This document shows, piece by piece, positions 6,545 through 15,006 of a DNA stretch of 64,000 nucleotides. The stretch is taken from NCBI GenBank assembly GCA_044225795.1, contig JBGAIF010000005.1, positions 186,001-250,000 on the forward strand, written 5' to 3'. Within the stretch, counting starts at the first letter, position 1; each line of letters starts with the position of its first letter. The translations under genes were made by a program, and so were the position numbers. Source of the stretch: Nemorincola sp044225795. Lineage in GTDB: Bacteria > Bacteroidota > Bacteroidia > Chitinophagales > Chitinophagaceae. A model generated the notes under the pieces. The model saw nothing but the letters and a program-made list of their open reading frames with translations. It did not search any database and was not told the origin of the DNA.

Positions 6545-8092
6545 ATGAGTCCAACTATTCTGTTATTCATTATCCTGGTTTATTTCTCAGTATTACTGGG
6601 AATCGCATTTTATACATCCCGCAATTCAAATAATGAGTCTTTCTTTATCGGCAACCGCAACAGTAAATGGACACTGGTTGCGTTTGGCATGATAGGTACA
6701 TCGCTTTCAGGCATGACCTTTATTTCCGTTCCCGGTACGGTGGGCAAATCAGGTTTTGATTATTTCCAGGTAGTTATCGGTTATTGGCTTGGGTACTTTG
6801 TCGTGGCATTCATCCTGCTCCCTTTATATTACCGCTTGAAACTCACCTCAATATACACCTATCTCGAGGGCCGCCTTGGTGCTACGTCATATAAGACGGG
6901 GGCCTTATTCTTTATTCTTTCGCGCACGCTCGGGGCCACATTACGCCTGTACCTGGTGATAAAGGTGCTGGAAAAGTTTGTACTCAATGATATCGGCATT
7001 CCATTTGAAGCAACTGCCGTTGTGATATTGGCACTTATTTTGTTGTATACCTACAGGGGAGGTGTAAAAACTATTGTATGGACAGACACACTACAGACCT
7101 CGTTCATGTTGCTGGCGCTTATTATTTGTGTTACCTACATTTTGCATTCTCTTCATTTCAATGCCGGCAGTGCATGGCATGCTATGAATGAAAAAGGGTT
7201 CACCAGGTTCCTGCAAACAGACCCAAAGAGCCCGGGGTTCTTCCTGAAACAAATATTTGGAGGAGCTTTCATAACGATTGCTATGACCGGGTTGGACCAG
7301 GAAATGATGCAAAAAAATATCAGTGTAAGTACTCTCCACGACTCACGGAAGAATATGCTCACGCTAAGCTTCCTGCAGATGATCGTGGTATTCATCTTTT
7401 TGTCGTTGGGCGGGCTGTTGTACCTGTATGGGCAAAGTAAAGGAGCGGTAATGCAGACCGTTGCTATTGACGGTAAACAACAGATGCAGTTCATACTGGG
7501 TGGCAAAAACATTATGGGGGATGACATTTTCCCGGTGTTGGCATTTCACTATATGCCACCCTTCATCAGTATCATTTTCATAATAGGCCTCATATCTGCA
7601 TTATTCCCCAGTGCTGATGGAGCGTTGACTGCCCTCACATCCTCCTATTGCATTGACATTTTAGGCATCAGAAAGCGCAAGGATATGACCGAGCAGCAGC
7701 AACAACGCACACGGCTCATTGTTCATAATACCTTCGCTGCCATCTTCCTCGCTTGTGTATTTGTCTTCAGATCTATTGACAATGGTTCCCTGATCCAGAT
7801 ACTGCTGGTTGTGGCCGGCTATACATATGGGCCCTTGCTGGCGTTGTTTACATTCGGCATTTTTACAAAGAGGCAGGTAAGGAATCAGTTGGTTCCGCTT
7901 GCCTGTATAATAGCCCCTACTCTTTGCTATGTACTTAAACAGCATGACACTTCATGGCTTGGCGGTTATAGCATTGGTACTGAATTGCTGATCATCAATG
8001 CCGGGCTTACATTCTTACTGTTATTCCTTGTTTCCTACAAAGGAAACGATTCCCATACTAATACATTGCAACATGAAAGAACAACTGACTAA
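6545..8092 (+). CDS. Sodium:solute symporter (SSS family)
   Basis: Encodes 515 residues of an integral membrane protein with about 13 hydrophobic segments, starting with the N-out helix MSPTILLFIILVYFSVLLG. The N-terminal core motif SLSGMTFISVPGTVGKSGF and the EGRLGATSY and TYRGGVKTIVWTD stretches are typical SSS (PF00474) signatures. The family couples uptake of sugars, amino acids, organic acids or vitamins to the sodium gradient. The substrate cannot be told; the sequence is nearer to the Bacteroidota sialic-acid/uncharacterised SSS branch than to PutP (weak judgement). The 3' end overlaps the LOG gene by 20 bases, so the two are coupled. Confidence 0.85.
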   Translation: MSPTILLFIILVYFSVLLGIAFYTSRNSNNESFFIGNRNSKWTLVAFGMIGTSLSGMTFISVPGTVGKSGFDYFQVVIGYWLGYFVVAFILLPLYYRLKLTSIYTYLEGRLGATSYKTGALFFILSRTLGATLRLYLVIKVLEKFVLNDIGIPFEATAVVILALILLYTYRGGVKTIVWTDTLQTSFMLLALIICVTYILHSLHFNAGSAWHAMNEKGFTRFLQTDPKSPGFFLKQIFGGAFITIAMTGLDQEMMQKNISVSTLHDSRKNMLTLSFLQMIVVFIFLSLGGLLYLYGQSKGAVMQTVAIDGKQQMQFILGGKNIMGDDIFPVLAFHYMPPFISIIFIIGLISALFPSADGALTALTSSYCIDILGIRKRKDMTEQQQQRTRLIVHNTFAAIFLACVFVFRSIDNGSLIQILLVVAGYTYGPLLALFTFGIFTKRQVRNQLVPLACIIAPTLCYVLKQHDTSWLGGYSIGTELLIINAGLTFLLLFLVSYKGNDSHTNTLQHERTTD

Positions 8093-8771
8093 ACTGAAAA
8101 TGCGCGACTGGACGGAAACCAAGGCCCACTCCAGCTGGCAGATATTCAAGATAATGGCAGAATTTGTGCAGGGATTTGAGATGCTGGCCAAGATAGGGCC
8201 ATGTGTATCTATATTCGGATCGGCCAGAACGCAACCGGGACACAAATACTATGAGCTGGCTGTAGATATTTCCCGAATGCTGGCTGAGGCCGGATTTGGC
8301 ATCATTACTGGCGGCGGACCCGGAATTATGGAGGCAGCCAATAAGGGAGCCAGTATGGCATCGGGACGTTCTGTAGGCCTGAACATCGACCTTCCTTTTG
8401 AACAAACTGCTAACCCATTCATAGATGGCGACACCTCTATCAATTTCGACTACTTCTTTGTGCGTAAGGTCATGTTCACAAAATACTCCCAGGGGTTCAT
8501 CATGATGCCGGGCGGATGGGGAACACTCGATGAATTTTTCGAGGTTGCCACGCTGATCCAAACAAGGAAATTCACGCAAACGCCTATGATATGTGTGGGA
8601 ACTGATTACTGGAACGGGCTGTTCAACTGGATGCGCCAAACCATGCTAGAGAAGGAATCAAACATCAGCCCGGGAGACCTTGAGATGATCAAGATATTTG
8701 ACACCGCTAAGGAGGTGGTAGACTATATGAGCGAATTCTACACACACAACAAACTGCAACCAAACTTCTGA
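8073..8771 (+). CDS. LOG family protein (TIGR00730)
   Basis: About 232 residues from ATG 8073. The open frame extends upstream inside the symporter gene but has no coding character there. It carries both LOG-family motifs: GGGPG at 80-84 followed by IMEAANKGA, and PGGWGTLDE at 146-154. These form the nucleotide-binding and catalytic site. Family members are cytokinin riboside 5'-monophosphate phosphoribohydrolases or related nucleotide 5'-monophosphate N-ribosidases; in bacteria the role is often purine nucleotide hydrolysis rather than hormone synthesis. It overlaps the symporter by 20 bases and the next methyltransferase start by 1 base (TGATG), so the three genes form one operon. Confidence 0.85.
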   Translation: MKEQLTKLKMRDWTETKAHSSWQIFKIMAEFVQGFEMLAKIGPCVSIFGSARTQPGHKYYELAVDISRMLAEAGFGIITGGGPGIMEAANKGASMASGRSVGLNIDLPFEQTANPFIDGDTSINFDYFFVRKVMFTKYSQGFIMMPGGWGTLDEFFEVATLIQTRKFTQTPMICVGTDYWNGLFNWMRQTMLEKESNISPGDLEMIKIFDTAKEVVDYMSEFYTHNKLQPNF

Positions 8772-9424
8772 TGACAAAACTGCTGATACCTAAGGAGATA
8801 GATGATTATGCCGTAAAGTTTACGAGCAGGGAACTGCAGCCACTCGCATCTCTGAACAGGGAGACCAATATGAAGCGGGGAGATTCTGTGATGCTATCAG
8901 GTCACTTGCAGGGAGCTATTTTGCAGATGCTTAGCCATATGATACAGCCGGACAATATCCTGGAAATCGGCACCTATACAGGGTATTCAGCAATATGCCT
9001 TGCACAGGGCTTATCAGCAAATGGCCACCTGTATACCATAGAAGTGGATGAAGAGCTGGAAGATATTGCTGCCGGCTACATTGCAAGATCCGGATTGCAG
9101 AATAAAATAACACAACATATAGGAAAAGCTGCCGACATCATTTCCCGGATCGACACCTCTTTTGACCTGGTTTTCATTGATGCTGATAAAATGAATTATG
9201 GCCTGTACTACGACCTGGTTTTCAATAAAGTGCGGCCCGGAGGGTATATCATTGCCGACAATGTATTGTATGGAGGAGAGGTGGTGATGCCGGAGCCAGA
9301 GCAGAGTAAGAATGCGAAGGCCATACATTTTTTCAACGAAAAAATTAAGAATGACAACCGCATCGAGCATGTTCTGCTCCCGGTACGCGATGGATTGATG
9401 GTGGTGAGAAAGATTGTCGAATAA
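8771..9424 (+). CDS. O-methyltransferase, CCoAMT-like class I
   Basis: A 217-residue SAM-dependent methyltransferase of the PF01596 (caffeoyl-CoA/catechol) type. The SAM-binding motif is ILEIGTYTGYS near 63-73, followed by an acidic strand end TIEVDEE and the metal-binding region VFIDADKMNY and IIADNVLYGG. The divalent-metal ligands of the family (Asp in FIDAD, Asp-Asn in ADN) are present. Substrates of bacterial members are small catechols or unknown. The start codon overlaps the LOG stop, so translation is coupled. No biosynthetic cluster surrounds it. Confidence 0.85.
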   Translation: MTKLLIPKEIDDYAVKFTSRELQPLASLNRETNMKRGDSVMLSGHLQGAILQMLSHMIQPDNILEIGTYTGYSAICLAQGLSANGHLYTIEVDEELEDIAAGYIARSGLQNKITQHIGKAADIISRIDTSFDLVFIDADKMNYGLYYDLVFNKVRPGGYIIADNVLYGGEVVMPEPEQSKNAKAIHFFNEKIKNDNRIEHVLLPVRDGLMVVRKIVE

Positions 9425-9490
9425 CCCATCTCTGATAAAACACTGCCATTGTTTTTGCGTGACTTTAACAGTAAGATGCTGTAAATACAG

Positions 9491-9498
9491 TATTTTTG
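9491..9498 (+). promoter_or_regulatory. -7 element before the glucosaminidase gene
   Basis: TATTTTTG matches TAnnTTTG and lies 35 bases before the ATG at 9534. A TTTTTG run about 33 bases upstream could take the -33 position but the spacing is long. Confidence 0.5.
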
Positions 9499-9533
9499 CA
9501 GGATACCATTATTCATTCGGTTAAATTCACGAC

Positions 9534-11165
9534 ATGAGGAGACTTGTACTTTTCTGCCTTTTCATATTATTGGGTGTAAGTGGAGTCCGCGCACAAGATA
9601 GTTACGGTGAACGTGCAAAAAAGTATATAGACCAGTACCGCGATCTTGCATTACAGGAACAAAAAGCATCCGGCATACCCGCTTCCATAACCCTCGGGCA
9701 AGGCATATTAGAGACTGAGGCCGGCGCCAGCGAACTGATGACTGAAGCAAATAATCACTTTGGCATTAAATGCAATAACGGATGGAGCGGCCCTACTTTC
9801 AACCACACAGATGATCGCCCGAATGAATGCTTCAAAAAATATAGCTGCGCCGCAGAATCATTCCGGGACCATTCATTGCACCTAAAGAGAAACCCTCGCT
9901 ATTCGCCGCTTTTCAACCTGTCACAGACAGATTATGCTGCATGGGCCACATGCCTTAAGAAGTGTGGTTATGCTACCAGTCCTACATATGCGCAACAGCT
10001 CATCAAAATAATCGAAGACTATAACTTGCAGCAATACACGTTTGCTGCCATGGATAGTAATGCACCAGCATATACTGCCGACAAACCTATCCTATCTGCT
10101 CCGGCAGCTTCGAAAAAACCATTGCTGCTTAAGAGCGACCGCGAGGAAATACCGGCTCCGGTATCGGGTAATACGGTGCATAATATTGAAGCAAAGGCTG
10201 AAGAGACCGGGGTTGTAGCAGAGGAAAGTAACGATGACGGCAAAGTAGTATCAGTAAATGGTCTTAGGGCATTCTTTGCACACAAAGGCGAAATGCTGCT
10301 GAGTTACGCAGTTATTTATAACGTAAGATATCCACACCTGCTTGAGATAAACGACCTTCCTGATGGTCCGCTTCCCTTCGATATGTATGTGTATCTTGAT
10401 AAGAAACTGCCGTCCGGGACCCACGACAAACATGTAGTGACAAGCGGAGAGAGTCTGTTGATGATCGCCCAGGCGGAAAGCATACAATTGAAAAAACTAA
10501 TGGCGATGAATCTTCTGGGGGCAAATGAAGAGCCTGCCTCCGGCGCCATACTGGAGTTGCAAAAGCCGGCATCCCGCAAACCTTCAATAATGAGAAAGGA
10601 AGCATCGGTAAATACGACAGACAATGATGCCGCTATTACAGCCAGTTTCTCTGATCCCAGAAGAGAAGAAAATTATATTGACATTCATAAGATAAAAACT
10701 GCATCAGAACCTGCAGATGAGCCATCTCGACCTGCAACAAAGCCCCCGGCTGCGGAAATTAAATCCACACCAAAAACTGTGAATGCACCGGCAAATAAAC
10801 CTGTTTCGGTTAAGCCTCATGTCGAGAAGGTGAAAGAACCTTTAGTGAAAACCGAGGAAGATGAAGAACTGGCAAAACTTAAAGCCGACCTCGACAAAGT
10901 TGTTTATGCAGACAACAGTAAGATTCCTGCCGCAGCCAAAAGTCAGACCGCTACTTCAAAAACTCCCCCAGAGACTGTAAAGGAAACCGAATCAAAGGCA
11001 GAAAAAGTACACAGCCGAAATCCCAGATATTATGTGATACGGAAGGGTGAAACGGCTTTCTCTATTGCCAAAAGAAACAATGTAACCGTAGAGGACCTGT
11101 TCAAGTGGAACGACATTGACGCCAGGGGTATACAGGCAGGGAGAAAGATAATAGTTCAGAACTGA
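9534..11165 (+). CDS. Exported N-acetylglucosaminidase with LysM domains
   Basis: Encodes 543 residues. A signal peptide ends at VRAQ (residue 21). Residues about 28-165 are a glucosaminidase (PF01832, FlgJ/LytB-like) domain with SITLGQGILETEAGAS, carrying the likely catalytic Glu, and the NNHFGIKC motif. A LysM-like segment lies at about 300-345 and a clear C-terminal LysM at about 497-543 (RYYVIRKGETAFSIAKRNN and following). Between them is a long low-complexity Pro/Lys/Ala/Glu linker (about 345-490). The protein should bind peptidoglycan by LysM and cleave its glycan strands in the periplasm, for growth or remodelling. The hpt gene follows after 1 base. Confidence 0.87.
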   Translation: MRRLVLFCLFILLGVSGVRAQDSYGERAKKYIDQYRDLALQEQKASGIPASITLGQGILETEAGASELMTEANNHFGIKCNNGWSGPTFNHTDDRPNECFKKYSCAAESFRDHSLHLKRNPRYSPLFNLSQTDYAAWATCLKKCGYATSPTYAQQLIKIIEDYNLQQYTFAAMDSNAPAYTADKPILSAPAASKKPLLLKSDREEIPAPVSGNTVHNIEAKAEETGVVAEESNDDGKVVSVNGLRAFFAHKGEMLLSYAVIYNVRYPHLLEINDLPDGPLPFDMYVYLDKKLPSGTHDKHVVTSGESLLMIAQAESIQLKKLMAMNLLGANEEPASGAILELQKPASRKPSIMRKEASVNTTDNDAAITASFSDPRREENYIDIHKIKTASEPADEPSRPATKPPAAEIKSTPKTVNAPANKPVSVKPHVEKVKEPLVKTEEDEELAKLKADLDKVVYADNSKIPAAAKSQTATSKTPPETVKETESKAEKVHSRNPRYYVIRKGETAFSIAKRNNVTVEDLFKWNDIDARGIQAGRKIIVQN

Positions 11166-11166
11166 T

Positions 11167-11703
11167 ATGCCCGAGGTTATCATTCACGATAAAACGTTTG
11201 TGCCATATATAAGGGCAGATAAAATAAGCTCTCGGGTTGCGGGCATAGCCGACGCAATCAGTGTGGATTATGCTGGAAAAGAACCCCTATTCATATGCAT
11301 CCTGAATGGTGCGTTTGTCTTTGCTGCAGACCTGTTGCGTCACGTGACCATTCCGGCCGAAATATCATTTATAAAACTTTCCTCTTATTCCGGCATATCT
11401 TCTTCAGGAGTTGTCACCACATCCATTGGCCTTACTCAGAATATCGCCGGGCGCCACATCATCATCCTTGAAGATATTGTGGACACGGGGAAAACGCTGA
11501 ATTCTTTTCTACCTGAAATACGATCGCAGCTTCCCGCCTCGGTCGCGATTACATCGTTTCTTACAAAGCCGGATGCATTGCAATATGAAATACGCGTAGA
11601 TTATACGGCGTTCGAGATAGACAATAAATTTGTTGTTGGTTATGGGCTTGATTACAATGGGCTCGGACGCAACCTGCCTGACCTTTACATACTGAAGCAA
11701 TAA
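11167..11703 (+). CDS. hpt: Hypoxanthine phosphoribosyltransferase
   Basis: Encodes 178 residues. The PRPP-binding loop IILEDIVDTGKTL (about 99-111) is the type I phosphoribosyltransferase signature. Additional family marks are the flexible-loop region SSYSGISSSG and the C-terminal VVGYGLDYNGLGRNLPDLYIL, which contacts the purine. The enzyme converts hypoxanthine or guanine plus PRPP to IMP or GMP in the cytoplasm (purine salvage). Its start is 1 base past the stop of the glucosaminidase, so it is probably transcribed with it, though the functions are unrelated. Confidence 0.92.
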   Translation: MPEVIIHDKTFVPYIRADKISSRVAGIADAISVDYAGKEPLFICILNGAFVFAADLLRHVTIPAEISFIKLSSYSGISSSGVVTTSIGLTQNIAGRHIIILEDIVDTGKTLNSFLPEIRSQLPASVAITSFLTKPDALQYEIRVDYTAFEIDNKFVVGYGLDYNGLGRNLPDLYILKQ

Positions 11704-11741
11704 CTTCTGAAAAAATAGTATCTTAACGGAAATATGAAGCC

Positions 11742-12017
11742 GTGAGAAAGACAGCACTATTATTGGCTATTGTCTGTGCAACCACTTCCTGCCAGAACAC
11801 ATGGAATGATGACGACAAACAGGCATTCTACAGTGTATGTATGGAAGATGCCAAAGGATGGGCCGGATCCGGTGACCGGGCCAAGGTATATTGCGACTGC
11901 GTATTTGCGGAAATGGTGAAGAAATATCCAAATGAAAATGATGCACTGGAGCACATTCACGAACTGATCAAAGACTCCAGTATGCGAAACTGTCGAATGG
12001 CTGTTATGAACCGCTAA
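11742..12017 (+). CDS. Small putative lipoprotein, unknown function
   Basis: Encodes 91 residues from a GTG start. The N-terminus is basic then hydrophobic (MRKTALLLAIVCATTSC), with a candidate lipobox TTSC at residue 17. The mature part has paired cysteines (VYCDCVFAEM) and an acidic helical character, similar to small Bacteroidota envelope proteins with a conserved YCxC motif. No family is named with confidence. The gene lies 38 bases after hpt. Its last 14 bases overlap the 3' end of the convergent glycosyltransferase. Confidence 0.6.
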   Translation: MRKTALLLAIVCATTSCQNTWNDDDKQAFYSVCMEDAKGWAGSGDRAKVYCDCVFAEMVKKYPNENDALEHIHELIKDSSMRNCRMAVMNR

Positions 12018-12966
12018 TACTATCTGTAGTTTTCTTTTTCAAGAGGAAGGGAAAGAACAATACAGCATGATAGTAAGCGAGTTCCTTCCAGTTGATCCTT
12101 TCTGAATACCTGATATAGTCCGGCATTTTCTGAAAATAATGCCTCAACCTTCCCCAACCCTTCGTGTGCCTGGCACCATATATCAGCTCCACTTTCGCCA
12201 TTTGAAGGAACCGCTTACGAAACAGATGATCGTACCTGAAGTTAAAATACTCGTTAAAGGTCTTGTAGTATTGTATCAACCAACCATTCATCTTCTTGAT
12301 GTGCTCCTCAGATTTAGTCAATCCCCCAGAATGGTTCCTGTATACTGCCAGCTTCTCATTCAGAAACTTTGCCTTGCCCTTATCAGCAAGAAACAACTGC
12401 ATCCCGAGATCACCCATCAAGCCATTAACAAAGAAATCAGGGAGCGGTTGCGGAAGGACATTTTTAAATACCAATGTCGGAGTTGGTATGATATTCATTT
12501 CAGATAGAATGAAATCATCTATCGTAAAGATGTCTTTGTCAAAAACAGGATAGTATTTCTCATACGGCCAGTTCCACCCAAGTTCATCGATTACTTCTAC
12601 CGCAGAAAAGCATATGGTAAAATCGGGATGCTGATCAAGGAAATCAACTTGCTTCTGTAATTTTCGGTCATTGATCCAGTAGTCGTCTCCCTCGCAAAAA
12701 GCAACATAGTCGGACCGGCATGCATTCAAAACTCGTGTAGTATTGCCCAGAGGCCCGTAATTCCTGTCAGATGGCAACAAGCGAATAATGCCGGGATATT
12801 TAGCGGCCAACTCCTTACACATCGCTCCCGTACCATCCTTGCTGCAATCCTCACCTATCACCACTTCAAAGTCAAAATTCGTCTTCTGGGATACGATACT
12901 CTCTATGCAATTTGCAATGTATTCCTCGTGATTATATGTTATTACGGCTACACTTAATTTCTTCAT
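12004..12966 (-). CDS. Glycosyltransferase family 2
   Basis: Encodes 320 residues. The N-terminal GT-A domain (about 1-220) starts SVAVITYNHEEYIANCIESI and shows the nucleotide-binding Asp region EDCSKDGT and the metal-binding acidic motif EGDDYW. The last 100 residues are basic and aromatic and may associate with the membrane. GT2 enzymes transfer a sugar from a nucleotide-sugar to a growing glycan. It is the last gene of the minus-strand polysaccharide locus, behind a WbqC and an aminotransferase gene. Donor and acceptor are unknown. The 3' end overlaps the convergent small lipoprotein gene by 14 bases. Confidence 0.85.
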   Translation of the reverse strand: MKKLSVAVITYNHEEYIANCIESIVSQKTNFDFEVVIGEDCSKDGTGAMCKELAAKYPGIIRLLPSDRNYGPLGNTTRVLNACRSDYVAFCEGDDYWINDRKLQKQVDFLDQHPDFTICFSAVEVIDELGWNWPYEKYYPVFDKDIFTIDDFILSEMNIIPTPTLVFKNVLPQPLPDFFVNGLMGDLGMQLFLADKGKAKFLNEKLAVYRNHSGGLTKSEEHIKKMNGWLIQYYKTFNEYFNFRYDHLFRKRFLQMAKVELIYGARHTKGWGRLRHYFQKMPDYIRYSERINWKELAYYHAVLFFPFLLKKKTTDSISGS

Positions 12967-13029
12967 TCCTTTAACTTTGATCGGTCAAACCCTATATTCT
13001 GATGGCAGTACATGGTCCATACAGCATCC

Positions 13030-13734
13030 CTAATTCAATGTATAATTCCCCACCATCTGCAACACATCCTGCGGAGCGTTGAACATCATCACATCAATAA
13101 TGGACAGCCATGGTATAAAGTTATCTCCGAACTGCTTATACGATATCTTACCGGGCTCAATAAAATTAAGTGTAACAGAATGTGCATTAAATTCAGCCCT
13201 GTCATAAAGATCCTTGCCTCCCGGCACGTTAAGGTATTTGTCAGCAGCTTCGCGCCGGCAAATATCCAGTACCCGATCTTTACCTTTCAATTCATTATTA
13301 TTATACTGCTGCGCGGAAAGCACAAATTCTCTTTTCAGCCCTATATAATTACAGCTATTGATTATGCTACTCGCTGCCAGCTCATTTATCGATCTCGAAT
13401 CTCCATGCAAAACATCTGCTACCAGGTCTGCCACCGGCCTGTAATAAGGTGCTTTCGCATATGCCTGCTCCAGCGTTTTTAGAAAACGTGGGCGCCATGT
13501 ATTGTAGAGCGGCATATTGATCTCAGTATCAGCTATGCTGGTAAATGAACTGGCATTCTTCAGTGGCACGGTGAACATAAAATCTTTGCCATGCAGCAGT
13601 ATCCTGTTCCTGTTTATCCAACCTTGCTTTATAAATGCGACATCGTCATACAAAACAAATCTGTCGACTGCATGTATCAGCTGAAAGTACCCGATATACG
13701 GAAAAAAATATGGTTGCATCAATCCCAACTTCAT
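13030..13734 (-). CDS. WbqC family protein
   Basis: Encodes 234 residues and matches the WbqC family (PF08889) over its full length: the start MKLGLMQPYFFPYIGYFQLI, then FVLYDDVAFIKQGWINRNRI and the region around LDICRREAADKYLNVPGGKDLY. WbqC-like proteins occur in O-antigen and capsule clusters. Their activity is not firmly established, but they often accompany DegT aminotransferases and are proposed to modify amino sugars. It lies between the aminotransferase and the glycosyltransferase (gaps of 40 and 63 bases), which supports a role in making a modified amino sugar of this surface glycan. Confidence 0.85.
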   Translation of the reverse strand: MKLGLMQPYFFPYIGYFQLIHAVDRFVLYDDVAFIKQGWINRNRILLHGKDFMFTVPLKNASSFTSIADTEINMPLYNTWRPRFLKTLEQAYAKAPYYRPVADLVADVLHGDSRSINELAASSIINSCNYIGLKREFVLSAQQYNNNELKGKDRVLDICRREAADKYLNVPGGKDLYDRAEFNAHSVTLNFIEPGKISYKQFGDNFIPWLSIIDVMMFNAPQDVLQMVGNYTLN

Positions 13735-13774
13735 AATCTATCATTCAGATAATCTGCCCGGTGCTATAATAGCA

Positions 13775-14854
13775 CTAATTGTTCTGGGCTCTTAATAAGA
13801 GCCTTGCAATAAAATCGATCTCTTCTGTTCTAAGGTCATGAGACACAGGCAAACATAGTATCCTACGGCTGATATCCTCTGCAACAGGCGCATCTTGATG
13901 AGCTACATAGTTCAGTGTATTCAGACTCGGATAAAAATATCTTCTTGGATATATCCAGTTCTCATTAAGCATTTTTACGCTCTTATTTAGCTGTGCTTCT
14001 GATTCAAATATTACGGGGTAATATGAATAGTTCCAGTCAGCATTGTTGACTATCACAGGCTTTGTCACCCTCAGCTCAGCTAAAGCACGATCATAACTCA
14101 GTGACTGCTTCTTCCTTACTTCAAGGATATCATCAATATGGCGAAGATTGATCAGCCCCATTGCGGCATGAAATTCAGAATTCTTACCATTTACCCCTAC
14201 TCCGTCAAAGTCTTCGAGGCCTGAGTGCCCGAAGTTCCTTAATCGTGCCATTCGCTCCAGTAATTTCGGATCTCTTGTCACAACTGCCCCACCCTCTACA
14301 GTATGGAATATTTTGGTTGCGTGAAAGCTGGCAGTTGTGATATCTCCATAATTGAAAACACTCTGCCCTTTATACTTTACGCCAAACGCATGCGCTCCAT
14401 CATAGATCACCTTCAGATTGTGCCTATCGGCTATCTCCTTTATTGCTTCTACATCACATGGATTTCCGTAGACATGCGTTGCAAGTATAGCAGTTGTATT
14501 TGTAGTGATCTTCTCTTCAATCTTTCCGGGATCTATATTAAGCGTATGCGGATCTATATCACAAAATACCGGTACACAACCTTCCCACACAATACTGCTT
14601 GTTGTAGCCACATAACTAAAAGGAGTGGTGATCACCTCTCCTTTCACTCCCAGCGCCTTCATTGCTATCTGAATAGCGATGGTGCCATTGCCAAGGAATA
14701 ACAGATGGTCTATTCCAAGATAGTCTTTCAGCCTCAGCTCCAACTCGTTCACAAGCGGACCATTGTTGGTAAGCCAGTTTCGGTCCCAAATGCCTTTCAG
14801 ATACTCAATATATTCCTCTATATCCGGCATAAATGGTTTAGTAACATTTATCAT
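13775..14854 (-). CDS. DegT/DnrJ/EryC1/StrS sugar aminotransferase
   Basis: Encodes 359 residues of a PLP-dependent fold type I enzyme. The PLP-binding lysine is K181 in SFHATKIFHTVEGG. The cofactor aspartate is in YDGAHAFG (D152), and the substrate loop has GNGTIAIQIAMKALG. Sugar aminotransferases of this type convert a nucleotide-linked keto-sugar to an amino sugar (for example the 4-amino or 3-amino dideoxyhexoses made by VioA- or FdtB-like enzymes); the exact sugar cannot be told. It is separated from wzt by 152 bases and is followed by the WbqC gene, consistent with a precursor pathway for the exported glycan. Confidence 0.88.
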   Translation of the reverse strand: MINVTKPFMPDIEEYIEYLKGIWDRNWLTNNGPLVNELELRLKDYLGIDHLLFLGNGTIAIQIAMKALGVKGEVITTPFSYVATTSSIVWEGCVPVFCDIDPHTLNIDPGKIEEKITTNTTAILATHVYGNPCDVEAIKEIADRHNLKVIYDGAHAFGVKYKGQSVFNYGDITTASFHATKIFHTVEGGAVVTRDPKLLERMARLRNFGHSGLEDFDGVGVNGKNSEFHAAMGLINLRHIDDILEVRKKQSLSYDRALAELRVTKPVIVNNADWNYSYYPVIFESEAQLNKSVKMLNENWIYPRRYFYPSLNTLNYVAHQDAPVAEDISRRILCLPVSHDLRTEEIDFIARLLLRAQNN

Positions 14855-15006
14855 AGATTAAACGTTCTCGTTGTATGTTCAATATATCATGGTCGTTTGC
14901 CTATTCATACAAACAATAACCAAGATAAAGATAAAATCTGCTAAACTGTATTATTGATTTTATTATTTCTTACTTACAACACGTGTACATTCGTCTTCCT
15001 CAATCA

